From Antrodiella citrinella (lineage: Eukaryota; Basidiomycota; Agaricomycetes; Polyporales; Steccherinaceae), in NCBI GenBank assembly GCA_004802725.1, contig SGPM01000097.1:19327-83326 (forward strand): 64,000 nt of DNA, read 5' to 3'. This document shows positions 1 through 12,327 of this stretch, piece by piece. The translations under genes were made by a program, and so were the position numbers. The notes under the pieces were generated by a model that saw only the letters and a list, made by a program, of their open reading frames with translations, was not told the origin of the DNA and did no database searches. Each line of letters opens with the position of its first letter. Positions within the stretch are counted from its first letter, which is position 1.

Positions 1-650
1 TGCGACGATGATCAGCCGATATGTACGAATACATGACGTGGATCTGACCTTTGCCGATCATGAAGTCTACAGCGATGAACCAAGTGGCATTGGGTAATGC
101 TGCGAACTGTGCACTATACGTTACATGTTTTGCGCCGGCATAAAGTTGCACATACGACTCACGGTAATAAGACGTACGACTGCTCCTGCACTGCCAATTT
201 GCAGGTACGCATATGAGTAGGAAGCCGAGACTTCAATAATTTAATACTTACGTTACCAGCAAGCATCTCGTAAGGACGAAGTTAACTGCACGGTCAAGGA
301 CGGAGTTCATGCTGCATTGCGTGAGTCTGTGTAAAGGCAAGAACGCAGAGGACGTGACGTACTGATCTAGGTCGGATCTTCTTGTTCTCAAAAGCAGAAT
401 CAAAGCGATAGCCAGACAGAGATCCGAAAATACGGCGGCGATGGTGTAGGGTAGGACGGCTGGGAGCTATGGTCATGGATGATATCAACGAGATGTCACG
501 CGCGACGGCTGAACGGCGATTAAGCACGAACCGTCAACGACGAGAGCCGGACTGAGGAATCTCTGTACATTGGCTCAGCTTCAAACCAACGATGCAATCA
601 TAGCCATCGAATGAAAACGTACAATGCCAGCGCATGTATCACTTTCACGA
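1..650. other. No gene recognised
   Basis: I see no conserved protein, RNA or repeat here. Short open frames exist on the minus strand near 294-527, but their translation resembles nothing known and has no splice context. The stretch sits beside a decayed membrane-protein gene and may be its degraded 3' flank. Confidence 0.4.
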
Positions 651-656
651 TTGCCA

Positions 657-1564
657 CTATTTGATTGTCAGATCTAGTCCGCAAGTCGTGCAGTTATGAA
701 CCCCGACTGACCTGAACCTAACACTGCTCGCGTCAAAATCATCAGTCATAGTAGTGTACAGTTTGATATGAGTATATACATACCGAGATGCGCGGCAGTC
801 AACAGAGCCTGTGGAGAAACGAATAAGAATACTTGGCGGACAGTACAAAGGATATGACCTACAAGACCCGCGAACAGCCAATACCTGTAAAAATCTCGCG
901 AGACTGAAACCCGGTGAGTAATGATGAGGGTGAACAGCAGCTGGCGATACACTTACGCTGAAAGATGCGTTTGACGAAGAAGCTACAGAAATGATGAATC
1001 ACTAAGACTTGGGCTGAGAAGTTGTGAACTGACCATTGCACCATGAAGGCCATCAATAACTGCGAGCACAAGTCTGTGAGCAAGCAGGTGCTGGTGATAC
1101 CATTGGCATATACGCTTACATTCATACCCGATGATGCCTGACAAAATATATTCAGAAATATGCAGACTTGTTCAAGTAGAAACTTACCTCCATTGTCCGC
1201 TTTCCTTTGTCCGAAAAGGCATTATCTGTGTTGGATAAAGGGTGTCCAAACTGTCCAGAGAATATGCATCGTGTCAGCTGGAGATGATTTTGCATCGTGC
1301 AGACGAAAACTGACCACCCAGAAATATATACCGTAGCAAACTTTGTCGAACTTATATAAGCTTCTACGCGTCCGGTGTAGAAATAGTTGCGTACCAAGTA
1401 TAACTTGAGTCGTATCAATAATCCTATTTTTCGTCAGCGGTATCCGAACGACGGTGAGATCTCTGCTGCCAGCAAGACGTACCATATCAAGGAAACCTGG
1501 CGCAGCAGGCAGTATGAGGACAAGTATCACAGCGAAGCAAAGTGTACTCACCCATATTTTCATC
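657..1564 (-). pseudogene. Decayed DUF6534-type seven-transmembrane protein
   Basis: Minus-strand frames between 859 and 1125 encode a peptide with the pattern LLMAFMVQWSVHNFSAQV followed by a run ending FFVKRIFQRK. This matches the middle of Agaricomycete DUF6534 membrane proteins, where a Trp-Ser-Thr/His-Asn segment leads into a helix ending FF-x-R-R/K-I-W/F. A probable next exon (746-952) continues with a DFYRYWLFAGLVGHI helix. The expected N-terminal helices can be guessed only in mixed frames at 1152-1563, and the conserved C-terminal NALMATLNAR-like block was not found. I read it as a broken relative of the intact gene at 35073-36976. The family has no established biochemical role. Its exact limits are uncertain. 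Confidence 0.5.
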
Positions 1565-1599
1565 TCTCGCCTATCCGCAGAGTGTCTCGTGAAGTAGAT

Positions 1600-3100
1600 G
1601 TATGTCTGTCAATAGGCCGCTTTGTTCAGGCTAGTAACGTNCCTGGAACATTCGTGTGCAATCACCTGTAATGTACTGACGCCATAGAGGCTGNAAGGGA
1701 GGTCGTTCGTATCTGAAATGCTTTGCATCGTATGGAATGAATGATGCTCACAAAGTCGTTATGAGCGGTCCAATAAGCAATGGTCCTGTTATATGNCATG
1801 TCTATCAGTAATGGAAGNGAAAACCATGACAATTTTCGACGCACCAAGGTCTTCACCAAAACTTCCCATCCGGTCCGAAGGGGTTTTCCTATGTCACTAT
1901 TGCAAACATGTACGAGGAAGTCGAGAGGCACCGGGCACCGAAGTCGTCGTCGTAGCAAGCAGACTCGCTGCTTGCGGACAAAGCAAGACGACGGTTCAAA
2001 AGGTCGACCACTGGAANAACACTGGAAGTCCAGACTCGGACCAACCATCGTGATCTCCTCATATATACGTGTCGGCAGAAGCTGATAGGAAAACAGATCG
2101 CCCAATGTGACTGATGCGGTGACGGACCAATGATTGTACATNTGCGATCAGTGTCCCGCCGCCGGGCCCTCACACGACCTTGCCACGGTGTNCTGGGGAC
2201 TTCCGTGATCACCACTGCAACGAGACGAGGTGTGCTTGAAGGTACTCAAGCTGTTTNTCGAGATCTCGAACCGGTTCTGACATACGTTAAGTGAGGCGAG
2301 CAANTCTATTGGGGGCCTGTGAAGGGACTCGGAGTCGGAGGACGCGATTCACGCCAAATGAGCTTGGCGGCAAACAGTACGCGGCTGCAATTGCATTCCT
2401 TCTTTCAAAATTGCAAACCATCAGNCATGTATCACGACTCCGTGCGCAGCATCCTCCGTGTACTTACCTTCGCACTCTCGACAAGTTGCACAACGTGGTN
2501 GGTGAATGGAAANCATACGCATACGTCTGCGATGATAAATTGACCGAGCCGTGCGGTTTCTCATGACGGCAGATCGAGAATCTGCATGATCAGGTCCAAG
2601 CAAAGTTTGGCTTTTCTGGCAGATCCGTGATGCTGGAGGTTGAACGAGGTTTCTGGGAATATGTGCCATCTGGGGAGCAATTGGAAGCGGTACACTGTGA
2701 CACCATGNCCAAAGGCTTGGTGTCCAAGAAGAAAAGAACAACTCGGACGACACATGTACACACTCTTGGCTCAGTGAAATAGCCAACGTCTGTAATGTCG
2801 ACCTCCCTGGATATCAAGAAGGTCATGACATAACGACGCCCACATAGCGGGTGCAGTACCTATCATACATTATATCCATTCGTAGTGCTAGTGCTTGAGG
2901 TTCAGACAAGACTAACGATGTGAGTTTGATGTGAGTACCGCCAAAAAATATACGTCGCAANATTGCACATAGCCTGAGAACGAGGTTTGAAAGGTGGTCC
3001 ATAGTACATACCAACCCGTATTAATCGCTATTCCGACTGATACAAAAACAGGGTGATAGAGACAAACAGAGACATGATGAACAATGGAACAGTCCATATG
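1600..3100. other. Degraded region with isolated N bases
   Basis: About a dozen single unresolved bases lie between 1641 and 2961. Open frames occur on both strands but none shows a recognisable domain or consistent splice sites. Scattered N calls of this sort also occur at 20308-21642, which suggests collapsed repeats or unresolved alleles rather than gaps. Nothing here can be called as a gene. Confidence 0.45.
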
Positions 3101-3109
3101 CGTGATGTC

Positions 3110-3340
3110 ATATGCAGTATTGGAAGGTGTGTTGGAATCCAGTCAACAAGTCTATAGCGACCTCTCTCCGAGTCGCCTTCATTAGCGGCGGCCATTCTTG
3201 CGCCTCCCACCCGACCAAGTTCCCTCTCCTGCCCCTCTCGCGTGAGTATCCTGACCGCTGACTACCGGACGTCGAAGCTATCGGTAGTTTCCACCTCTTC
3301 ACCATCTCAAGTTCGCCGAGGCAGTCCACGAAGACCGGTT
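3110..3340 (-). pseudogene. FunK1 kinase C-terminal tail fragment
   Basis: Read on the minus strand, 3240-3300 carries a Ala-Ser-Thr, Gly-Ser-Gln-x-Ser-Gly reading related to the tail of the FunK1 relic at 8690-9900; on the plus strand both share a block like ctgac-g/t-gctgactacc followed by cgtcgaagcta. Such Gly/Ser/Arg-rich tails end many FunK1 kinases. No kinase catalytic sequence is present. It abuts the truncated Caf120-like copy, so both may have arrived in one rearrangement. The match is short and the call tentative. Confidence 0.3.
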
Positions 3341-3389
3341 CAACGAAGAACATCCCCGTCGACGTGTCACATACTACCAGGTGAAGTAG

Positions 3390-5170
3390 CATGCGAAGAG
3401 TCCATTCATCCGCTGCCATAGGATCTGCCGCAGCTGTCTGCGCACGGATGATATTCGATGATTCCGCGGGTCCAATATTTCCGCTATCTCACGATCGAGA
3501 CAGAGCAGCTAACAAAAAGCAACACGAGTATCAAAATATACAGATGAAAGCATACACTCACCTCTTGGTTAGGTCCAGTAGGGTAACCGAACAAGCTCGA
3601 TTCCGGGTCACGTGGATCCCAGTTGTATGTACGAGGACGTCCGTACAGCTCAAATGCGTCATGGATAGCTGTTCGATGTTTCCACATGAGTACAAGACGT
3701 AGCATCAAGCGAGCACACGTACCAACAAGCCATTGCAGCAACCACGACACCTTGTTGGGGTCCACACCAGGCTCTGCCATCGGAAGCACTTGCAACCAGG
3801 CTTCGCTGTTCATCATACTTCCTGCCATTTCCTCATTTCCAAACACGCCCTCCAGCTTCAACGACGCGCTCTGTACACCTTTAGAGGATATCAAAGGTTT
3901 CGTGAATGACTGGGTGACATCCTTCAATGTCAATAGCACCTTATTCCTGTCTTCCGGTCTCTGAGACGCGAAGATTTGTATGAATGGCTTGGAAGGCATG
4001 CGTGGTGGACTTCCTTCGTGAGATGGCCGGTTATTCTTAGACGTGTTAGGCGAAGTGGGTCGACCGTCCGAGTATCCAGCATCGTAATGAACATCCCAGG
4101 CACCGCAAGCGGTCACGGCCATCCATAGCATCTTCCAGTCTGTTTGGCCTGCGACGCGGATGCGAACACAGCCCTCCATCCTGCCGTGAACGAGAGGGGA
4201 ACGAATGTCCCTTCCATCATTCAGCGTAATCTTGATGAGGTGAGCGGTATACATCTCTTCTAGTCGGGATTTATCCCAGGCAGCCAGTCGAAGGGCAGCT
4301 ATCCAGGATTCTAGGGCTTGTGTGGAGGGGCAAGAAAAGAGCAGCAAGTTCGCGCCGGCAGTGTTGACCGAGAAGACATTCGCGAAGGTCTTTGATGGCC
4401 CCTCTGGCGTTTCTGGCGTTGTATGTGTGCCCATCAGGTGCACAAACTGTCAAAGTAAGTCTCTCAACCATTTGTAATCACGAACATAGCACTTGCGTTA
4501 CGCACGGCATCAGCAATGTTGATATATTGCGGGTATGCCTGTCTGCCCTGTTCTCTCGCCTCCTCGATCTCCTTCACATCCCACAGAGCTAGAGTGGTAC
4601 CCTCCAGCTGACCCCGGGAATCCCGCCATCCCTTGTTGTCCGCTGGTTTCTGGCCATTAGGCTGTCGTTCCACCCTGCGAATGAGTGGTCCTGAGAAATA
4701 GATCTTTTGATCATGAGACGCAATGAGTTGAAGCATGGAGCGCATGTCCGGATGCAAATGGAGTGGGGGTTCTGTTGACTTGAACTTGATGGTTGAGAAG
4801 GAGGGCGTCATGGACGTCTGCGCTAGCTGAGGTGAAGATAGCCGTGGCTGCTCAGAGTCCGTAGGGAGTGCGACGACGTCGGACTGCGGAGGTCCGAGCC
4901 CACTATTGGGGGTAGTAGTTGGATCTGCCGTTGTATAGTAAAATGGCGTGATGAGCATATGCTCCAAGGCGTGATCAGACTGCCGTCGAATAACAATGAA
5001 GGCGCAGGCGAGTCGTTCTGGTTGTCCATAGTGTATGGTTCTGCAGAGTGCGAGAACGCTGAACTGGAAGTACGTGGACTGGCCGTGCAGCAGACGGGAC
5101 TACTTGACCGTGTTGTGACCACTCATAGTCCATTGTACTTCTGCGGCACCATATCAGCATCTGATATTGC
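3390..5170 (-). pseudogene. Truncated copy of the Caf120/Skg3-like PH-domain gene
   Basis: This is a diverged partial duplicate of the intact gene at 12813-18348, in the same orientation. Shared blocks include KIYFSGPLIRRVE (PH domain strand), FANVFSVNTAGANLLLFSCP, RVAGQTDWK, AIHDAFELYGRPR and VRRQLRQILWQRMNG. Intron positions are kept: after the INIADA block, before AIHDAF, and after GPNQE. The 5' part (about 4960-5160) drifts through three frames relative to the parent, so the N-terminal exon has indels. The long Ser/Pro-rich exon and the conserved C-terminal region of the parent are absent: homology stops near 3390, just after the WQRMNG block. The PH-domain exon (3710-4450) is still a long open frame, so a truncated product cannot be excluded, but no plausible start or end exists. 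Confidence 0.8.
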
Positions 5171-5280
5171 TGAGGACGGAGTAACTGATTCCATTGTCAT
5201 TCCAGAGGGCTGAAGAGGATAGGATTTGTATCTGCCCGAATTCGACGGTGAATGTCGTACTGTGACGACCTAAGCATACA

Positions 5281-6919
5281 TCAGCTCTCAGTTGAAACAT
5301 CAATATTCTTAGCGTCGCGTTCCCGTAGGCTCGTGGAGCGCTTTCTGTACGGCTGAACGCGGAAATGAGAAAATAGTCATATGCATGACAGAAAGTGGTG
5401 ACCCACCTTTTTCTCTTCGTCCGACATTGTCCGCCACTCCGCCCCGGTGGCAGCGTTGGTACGAGGAAAGGCTGAGGAGTTGATAAACTCATTGTGGAAG
5501 CTGCGGGGAGCACAGAGAATACATCAAACACACATTCGGAGTACGTCATAAGTGAACGAGCTCACAGTAGGGAAGCTGTTCGCAGATTTGGGGTTGAGTC
5601 CCCTTTTATTGAGTCCATTTATCCTGATTTTGCGTTTCCCTTCTACCTCTCGTGTCGCGTTCATCCTTTGCACGCCCTCGCGCCCCGTTGCGCGCCCAAA
5701 CGCGGAGCATTTAACCGCTCGTTGCGCGTTCTTCGCCGCCCATGCATCCAGATACGGCTGCACACAACCGGACTCAGGACAGTAGCCGATGCGGGAGAAG
5801 AAACCTACGTACTTTCTTCTCTTCCGCAGTCATTTGACGCCATTCAGCACTGCCTTGAGTCTCAGAGAGCTTGCGTGCTTGGCAGAACATTGAAAACGCA
5901 TTGGTTGCCAAATGGAGGCATCTTGTCGTGTCCAACGTTCACCTGCTCGTATTCTGGCACTTGGTCAGGTCACTAACGCACGAAGAGAAAACACGTACCA
6001 CGCCAAAGTCTGACCTTCTTCGCTCGCAAACGGACCGCCGATAGCTTTAGCTGCCCTTCCCTCGGTACCACATTGTTCAACGTATCTTTCTGCAAGTGAA
6101 GCGCATACTCCAACTTACGCACCCGATACTCTTCCTTCAACGCGTTGCTCTTATCAACGTAGGGCTATTATCCATGAAATGTGTATGAGCGAGTCACATT
6201 TTGATATGCAGCATGAACATACCTGTCGTTCGACCTCAGAGAGCTGCGCCCATAGATTCTTAGCGTCCTTCATAAGCATCTTCCTCTCCCAAGAGAAAAG
6301 CGCAAGGGTACTACCGGGGCCAGGTAATGTTATAGTATGCATTACAGTACTCCTCCCGAAGACGTTTATACTCTTCCAAAGCGAGGCGTGTTCTGTCGAG
6401 ATAGGGCTAGTCAAGCATCAATATCGCATACATATGTTGGTGATATGAAGTGTTTTCCTGGGCAGGAGCTGAGAGGAGACTCACCTTCTTTTCATGTGCA
6501 CTCATCGCATTCCAAAGTTCCGCACACTGTCTTGCATATGGTTTCGTGTGCATTCCACAGAAGCGTTCGCGCACGAAGAGGTTGTACGAGTTCAACGGTC
6601 TCTTTGGTGGCTTCAACTCGCTCTTCGCCTGGGTCAATATTGGACCGCTCGGCAGGCCGTCTTGCGCATCTGATTAGGGCCTTGTTATCATAGTTGGGAA
6701 GCCTGCGAGAGGGCGGGGATGTACACTTGGCCCTGGATCCGGGCTGTCAGTGTGAATGCTTCCTCGACACACTGGTAGTACATAATGGCGTAAGAACTCG
6801 AGCTCAGGCTCTAGGCTTGACACGACCACCGTATCGTATGTCGGAAGAGATTTAGTCTGAGCATCATGTGGGTACGGCGTCGATTGTGGAAGTGACGTTT
6901 GGTGAACGTCCAGTACCAT
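5281..6919 (-). pseudogene. Four-module HMG-box protein gene, frame probably interrupted
   Basis: Four HMG-box-like modules lie in a row. Module A (about 6340-6640) has PPKRPLNSYNLFVRERF, then CAELWNAMSAHEKK and PYLDRTRLALEEYKRLREEY. Module B (6090-6320) has LALFSWERKML, KNLWAQLSEVERQ and PYVDKSNALKEEY. Module C (5700-5940) has NAFSMFCQARKL, SAEWRQMTAEEKK and PYLDAWAAKNAQRA. Module D (5285-5500) has FHNEFINSSAFPRT, GAEWRTMSDEEKK and PYRKRST. A 64-codon first exon starts with ATG at 6919 and joins module A through a clean GT-AG intron (6670-6726). In every module a phase-0 intron falls exactly before the Pro-Tyr pair. HMG boxes bend DNA and occur in chromatin, mating-type and mitochondrial nucleoid proteins. 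I could not find canonical splices that keep frame between A and B, B and C or C and D, so I class it as disrupted; sequence errors are the alternative. It diverges from the thioesterase gene at 7114. Confidence 0.55.
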
Positions 6920-6956
6920 TACTACGTCTGCAAGGGCACAACGCAGAGCGAAGTTC

Positions 6957-6970
6957 GAAGTTCGAACTTC
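6957..6970. promoter_or_regulatory. 14-bp palindrome in divergent promoter
   Basis: GAAGTTCGAACTTC is a perfect inverted repeat in the 194-bp interval between the divergent HMG-box and thioesterase genes. It is preceded by a partial repeat of the same half-site. A factor-binding role is inference only. Confidence 0.3.
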
Positions 6971-6983
6971 AGCGAAGTCCAAC

Positions 6984-7026
6984 AGGCGCCTGAACACAAC
7001 GCGATACGATCACGTGTTTACCATCA
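6984..7026 (+). promoter_or_regulatory. GGCGCC...CACGTG promoter module (thioesterase copy 1)
   Basis: AGGCGCC at 6984 is followed 27 bp later by CACGTG at 7011, inside GATCACGTGTTTACCATC. The same pair with the same 27-bp spacing lies upstream of Rpt2 (10507/10534), and a close variant lies upstream of thioesterase copy 2. CACGTG is the classic bHLH E-box core. Confidence 0.4.
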
Positions 7027-7113
7027 TAGATCTAGCGCCGAAATCGTTGTGCGATCGCCTTGAACTTGAAGCCAAGCCTGAAACGACCGACCAGCAAGTG
7101 CCTTACAGTCATC

Positions 7114-8241
7114 ATGACTGATTTCACTCCCAAGTTCATAACGGTACCCGCGCAAGCGGAGCATACTGCCACCGTTATTTTCCTCCACGTATGTCTACGA
7201 TTCAAGCCTGAGCTTCGCCACACCTCTAACGCTCACGGTTTGCTTTGGATCGATCATGGGTTTCCGACACAGGGTCTCGGAGATTCAGGTCGTGGATGGC
7301 AAGATTCAGGCCGTGGATGGCAAGAGACGGTGGCTGAATTTAGCCGTGATCCTCGTTTGAACCACATCAAGTGGATCCTGCCCCAGGCGTGAGTGTTGCG
7401 TACCGGCTTGCAGGGATGTGGCGTGTACGAATGACTGGCTGGATTCGCAGCCCGACCATACCTATCACAGGATACGGAGGTAGTAGAATGCCTTCCTGGT
7501 AGGTACAATCTACAGTTCGCCTACATGTTCTATTCACATCTCACCGCTTTCTTGCTTACGATATAACTCAGGTATGACATCGTCTCCTTCGAGGCGATCG
7601 ACGACCCTAGCACGCATGACGCCGAAGGCATGCTCGCCACCGTGCGTGCCCTCACAAACCTCATCACCGCGGAAGGACCTTCTGTCCCTGTCGTCCTGGG
7701 TGGGTTCAGCCAGGGCGCGACGATCAGCCTTCTGACGGGTCTCACGATCAAGGAGACGCTGGCGGGGATCATCGCGTTGAGCGGGAGGCTGCCGTTGCGT
7801 GATAGGATCGCCTCGGTGAGGGGCCTGTGCACACACACATCATCCGATTGCTTGCTGTGTATGAGTTTGGCCTTTGTGCTGACATGTGTCTGTGTTGCCT
7901 AGATGATCAACGACCATGTAACAGAACTCCCGATCTTCTGGGGCCACGGCGAGAAAGATCCTCTGGTCAAGTTCGAATACGCTATCAACTCGAGTACGTG
8001 GTTTCCCTCCGTCATTTACACTGAACCTCTTTGACCGTCTTCTGACAAGCCTCCTCCACCAGTCGACTTTTTGAAGACCCAGATCGGCGTGAAGGAGGTG
8101 TCTGAGGGAACAACGGGCAAGCCCATCGGGCTGTCTGTGCACCGCTATCCTGAGATGGTGCATACAGTATGTGATAAGGAATTGAGTGAAGTACGCGATT
8201 GGCTTGCTGCGGTCATCCCGAAGCAACCTGCGACCTCATGA
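7114..8241 (+). CDS. Acyl-protein thioesterase 1-like hydrolase, copy 1
   Basis: This is an alpha/beta-hydrolase of the phospholipase/carboxylesterase family, predicted to remove palmitoyl groups from cytosolic protein cysteines. Six exons (7114-7188, 7273-7388, 7451-7498, 7572-7815, 7903-7993, 8063-8241) with GT-AG introns give 250 residues, close to the usual 220-250. The start MTDFTPKF precedes the first strand ATVIFLH. Catalytic Ser lies in GGFSQGA, Asp in GHGEKDPLV and His in PEMVHTV, so the triad is complete. The family's LHGLGDSGxGW loop is present but carries a 21-bp in-frame duplication (7282-7323) that repeats DSGRGWQ. Two usually conserved residues also differ from copy 2: PQAP instead of PHAP, and GYGG instead of GNGG. 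The gene is the left arm of an inverted duplication with 31005-32115. Activity of this copy is uncertain because the insertion lies beside the active site. Confidence 0.88.
7282..7323 (+). repeat. 21-bp tandem duplication within the thioesterase loop
   Basis: Two adjacent 21-bp units differ at one base and add seven residues. The inverted copy at 31005-32115 has one unit, as do family members generally, so the duplication is specific to this copy. Confidence 0.9.
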
Positions 8242-8495
8242 AGTCGGGCCCAGGGCCTGGGTGACGGGCTTCGACCTTAGGCGGACACTCAGGCTGTACA
8301 GTTACAGTATGATAGCAGTTCGGGGACGACATTGAAATGTATTGTATACCATGTACCAACTGATGTAAAATGGGCAGTTGACGTGAAAATCGTGTGCTAG
8401 AAACGATGCACTTACGATTGGTCATGAGCCTGAGACGCCACAATCTGGTCTACATAACTGAGGACTCAAATAAGTACATAACACAAACGTATTGC

Positions 8496-8689
8496 GATGC
8501 TCTGATATCGACTACGTCGGATGTCGGCTATTGCTTTATTCCTAAAACTCGATCAGTACACCGTGACATACAGAAATCGGATACTTGATACAAATATGAG
8601 AGGAGTGCGTGTCAAGATAAAATACAGAACGGAAAGTCATCGAAGTCCGAGTCCATTGTGATCCCTCTCTGTATCCCCTACGTCTTGCG
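8496..8689. other. No gene recognised
   Basis: This short unique stretch lies between the end of the inverted-repeat arm and the FunK1 relic. I see nothing coding. Confidence 0.4.
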
Positions 8690-9900
8690 CTTTCCGCCGG
8701 GCGCACTGCCCGCCCTTCTGCCCCCTCCTGATCCTCTCCCGCTAGTGAAACCGTTCCATCCTGACTGCTGACTACCAAACTTGAACGTCGAAGCTACCGG
8801 TGCCTCTGCTATCAACAACCCGCAGAATTTGTCTTTGTCGTGGCCACTGTCTTTGATCTGGTCGTCGACGTAGCCTGAGAGTCACCAGACGCTGGAACAA
8901 CTTCAGCTTCTTCGCGGCAGACGGTCGTTCAAGTTCCTCTAAACGACTCGTGGTTCGAGAGCGTTTCACGCCCCCCGCAGTCTTAGTACTCCCTGTGGTC
9001 CAGTCGATAGCCTCGAGCTGGTCATCGGGCAGGCTTGTCCTGTAAGTCCCAGGTCACATTTTTGTCAGCGACTCGGAGTGCATCGTATAAGGTCTGCACG
9101 AATGCCGTGTGGTCGTCCAGCGTACGCGCCGGTTAAGCGACTTCGGTCGGTTTGGGTTTCAGCATAGCGTCAGGAAGGGTGAGTCTCAGCACTGCCAGTG
9201 TGTAAGCATCGGGAGAGGGCTGAGTAGATGTGTTTGCAGCAACGACTGTGGCATGAGTCGGGGCGGGGTTCACTGGCAACGCATATTTCGCCGACCTCGT
9301 TGAACACCATCCGAATGTGTATACGCGCCAGGTATGCCGTCGCCACTTCCTGCGTCTTCGTTCTTTGATTGAGACCGTCCTGCTTGAGATCTCCGCCACA
9401 AAGGAGAATGACGACGCCAGGGATGTTGTGGCGCTGGAGTACGTTGTAGATTTCAATCTCGCTATGATACGAAGGTGAGTCCGGTCGCCAGGAGTCCTTC
9501 AAGAACCGGAACTGCTTTGTCGCAAGATCGAAGGCGATGAATCCTTTGGTAGCACGACCAGTAGGAGAGACGCTGTGAGTAGAGAGATTGCGAACAAGGA
9601 AGGTGTGTGTATTCTCCGGATCGCTATTGTCAAGAACCTGCAACCTGTAGTACTACTATATCCCATCGTATCTTCGTAACCACCAGAAGTTCGGATCCCC
9701 AGCCAAAATTCAAGCGCTGATCGAGAATCCTGGCTCCTCATTGGCTTAGGAGCCCATTTTACCAACTTGTGGTGGTTCCGAAGATACCGTGAGATATAGT
9801 AGGCCACGTAGTTGTGAGCGACATGTTCTTCACAATCACGAGTGAGGAAACAACTTGGACTGAGGTCGACTGGACGCGAGCTTGAAGTACTCCTCCCCGA
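8690..9900 (-). pseudogene. FunK1 protein kinase relic
   Basis: The minus strand carries the pre-catalytic region of a FunK1 (fungal-type protein kinase) gene: a block FLVRNLSTHSVSPTGRATK, then FIAFDLATKQFRFLKDSWR, then a Glu-x-Tyr helix, all aligning with the intact gene at 56351-58933. The catalytic HRDVSDGN block and the rest of the kinase lobe are missing. The next recognisable part is a basic tail with RSRTTSRLEELERPSAAKK (about 8900-8970) and a Gly/Ser/Arg-rich end near 8690-8790. The deletion of the catalytic core and the frame changes make this a pseudogene. Confidence 0.75.
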
Positions 9901-9919
9901 CACGTCTTTGCACACGACA

Positions 9920-10692
9920 TTCTGGTGCCCAAGAGTGTGGTTGATGTACTCGCACTGTTGAATTCACACCCAGTAAGTCTAAATGTGGAAGTTGAAAGTG
10001 AAACACACGAAAAAACGTCACTCACCAGAACCGAAGTAGCCGACCGGGGGGCACCGTGTGACCGTGACCCTTTCCTAGAGCGAGGTCCGTCAAATCAAGC
10101 GTGAGGCCGGACGACGGACTAAGTTGATTCCCCTTTCCAACGACTTCCATAAACTTTGCAACGAAAACTCGAGGTTGCTGCCGGATTCAAGGCGTTTTGA
10201 TCCTTGTTCTGGGACATCCTCCTTCAAAACGCACGGTCAGGGCCTCCGTTGTCGCGGTATGTGTAAAAATCAGAGTGATGTTGTAGAATACCGTTGCAAT
10301 GAGGTACTCAACACGCGTGCAGAAATGACACGCACCGTCACGGTTGGCCAACTTGCTCCGAAGATAGTGCGAATGAGAGACTACAGCCTTGACAGATTTA
10401 GTACTCTGGTGTGCACCGTCGACGCACAAGCGTTACCGTTTGTAAAACGAGCCAAAATGTTGTAGGGTCGTAGGGACTGTGGATGACATCGAGAGGGAGA
10501 GAGTGCCGGGTCAGCCAGGCGCCCAAACGCGACGCGTTGTGATCACGTGTTGACCATCGGCGCCTGCGTTACGTAATGGTGGGAGAGTGACGCGTCGCGT
10601 GCTGCTAAAGTGAGTGTGAGCGTACGCGTCCACTCAAGTCCTTCTTCCGTCTTGTTCCTCTACTTTCACGTTCACTTTCATCTTTTTCCAAC
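9920..10692. other. Intergenic and Rpt2 promoter region
   Basis: No gene is recognised. The last 190 bp before the Rpt2 start contain the GGCGCC/CACGTG module and a pyrimidine-rich leader (10640-10692), as expected for a fungal housekeeping promoter. Confidence 0.5.
10507..10547 (+). promoter_or_regulatory. GGCGCC...CACGTG promoter module (Rpt2)
   Basis: AGGCGCC at 10507 and CACGTG at 10534 lie 27 bp apart, within GATCACGTGTTGACCATC, about 160 bp upstream of the Rpt2 start codon. Sequence and spacing match the site upstream of the thioesterase gene at 6984. Confidence 0.4.

Positions 10693-12327
<1,635 letters not shown>

Larger units (their letters stand above)
6985..8495 (+). repeat. Inverted duplication, left arm
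   Basis: The thioesterase gene with its promoter E-box and about 250 bp of 3' flank reappears in reverse orientation at 30757-32252. The 3' flank 8418-8495 matches its counterpart with very few differences, so the homology is not limited to exons. It breaks abruptly after ACACAAACGTATTGC at 8495. The 5' side and first intron are more diverged. Confidence 0.88.

Noticed and set aside
6154..6414. Single unspliced frame covering part of HMG module A and module B
   Set aside because: It runs through the module A second half in the wrong frame (the PYLDRTRLALEEY reading is in another frame), so it is not a real exon as such, though its distal part encodes module B.
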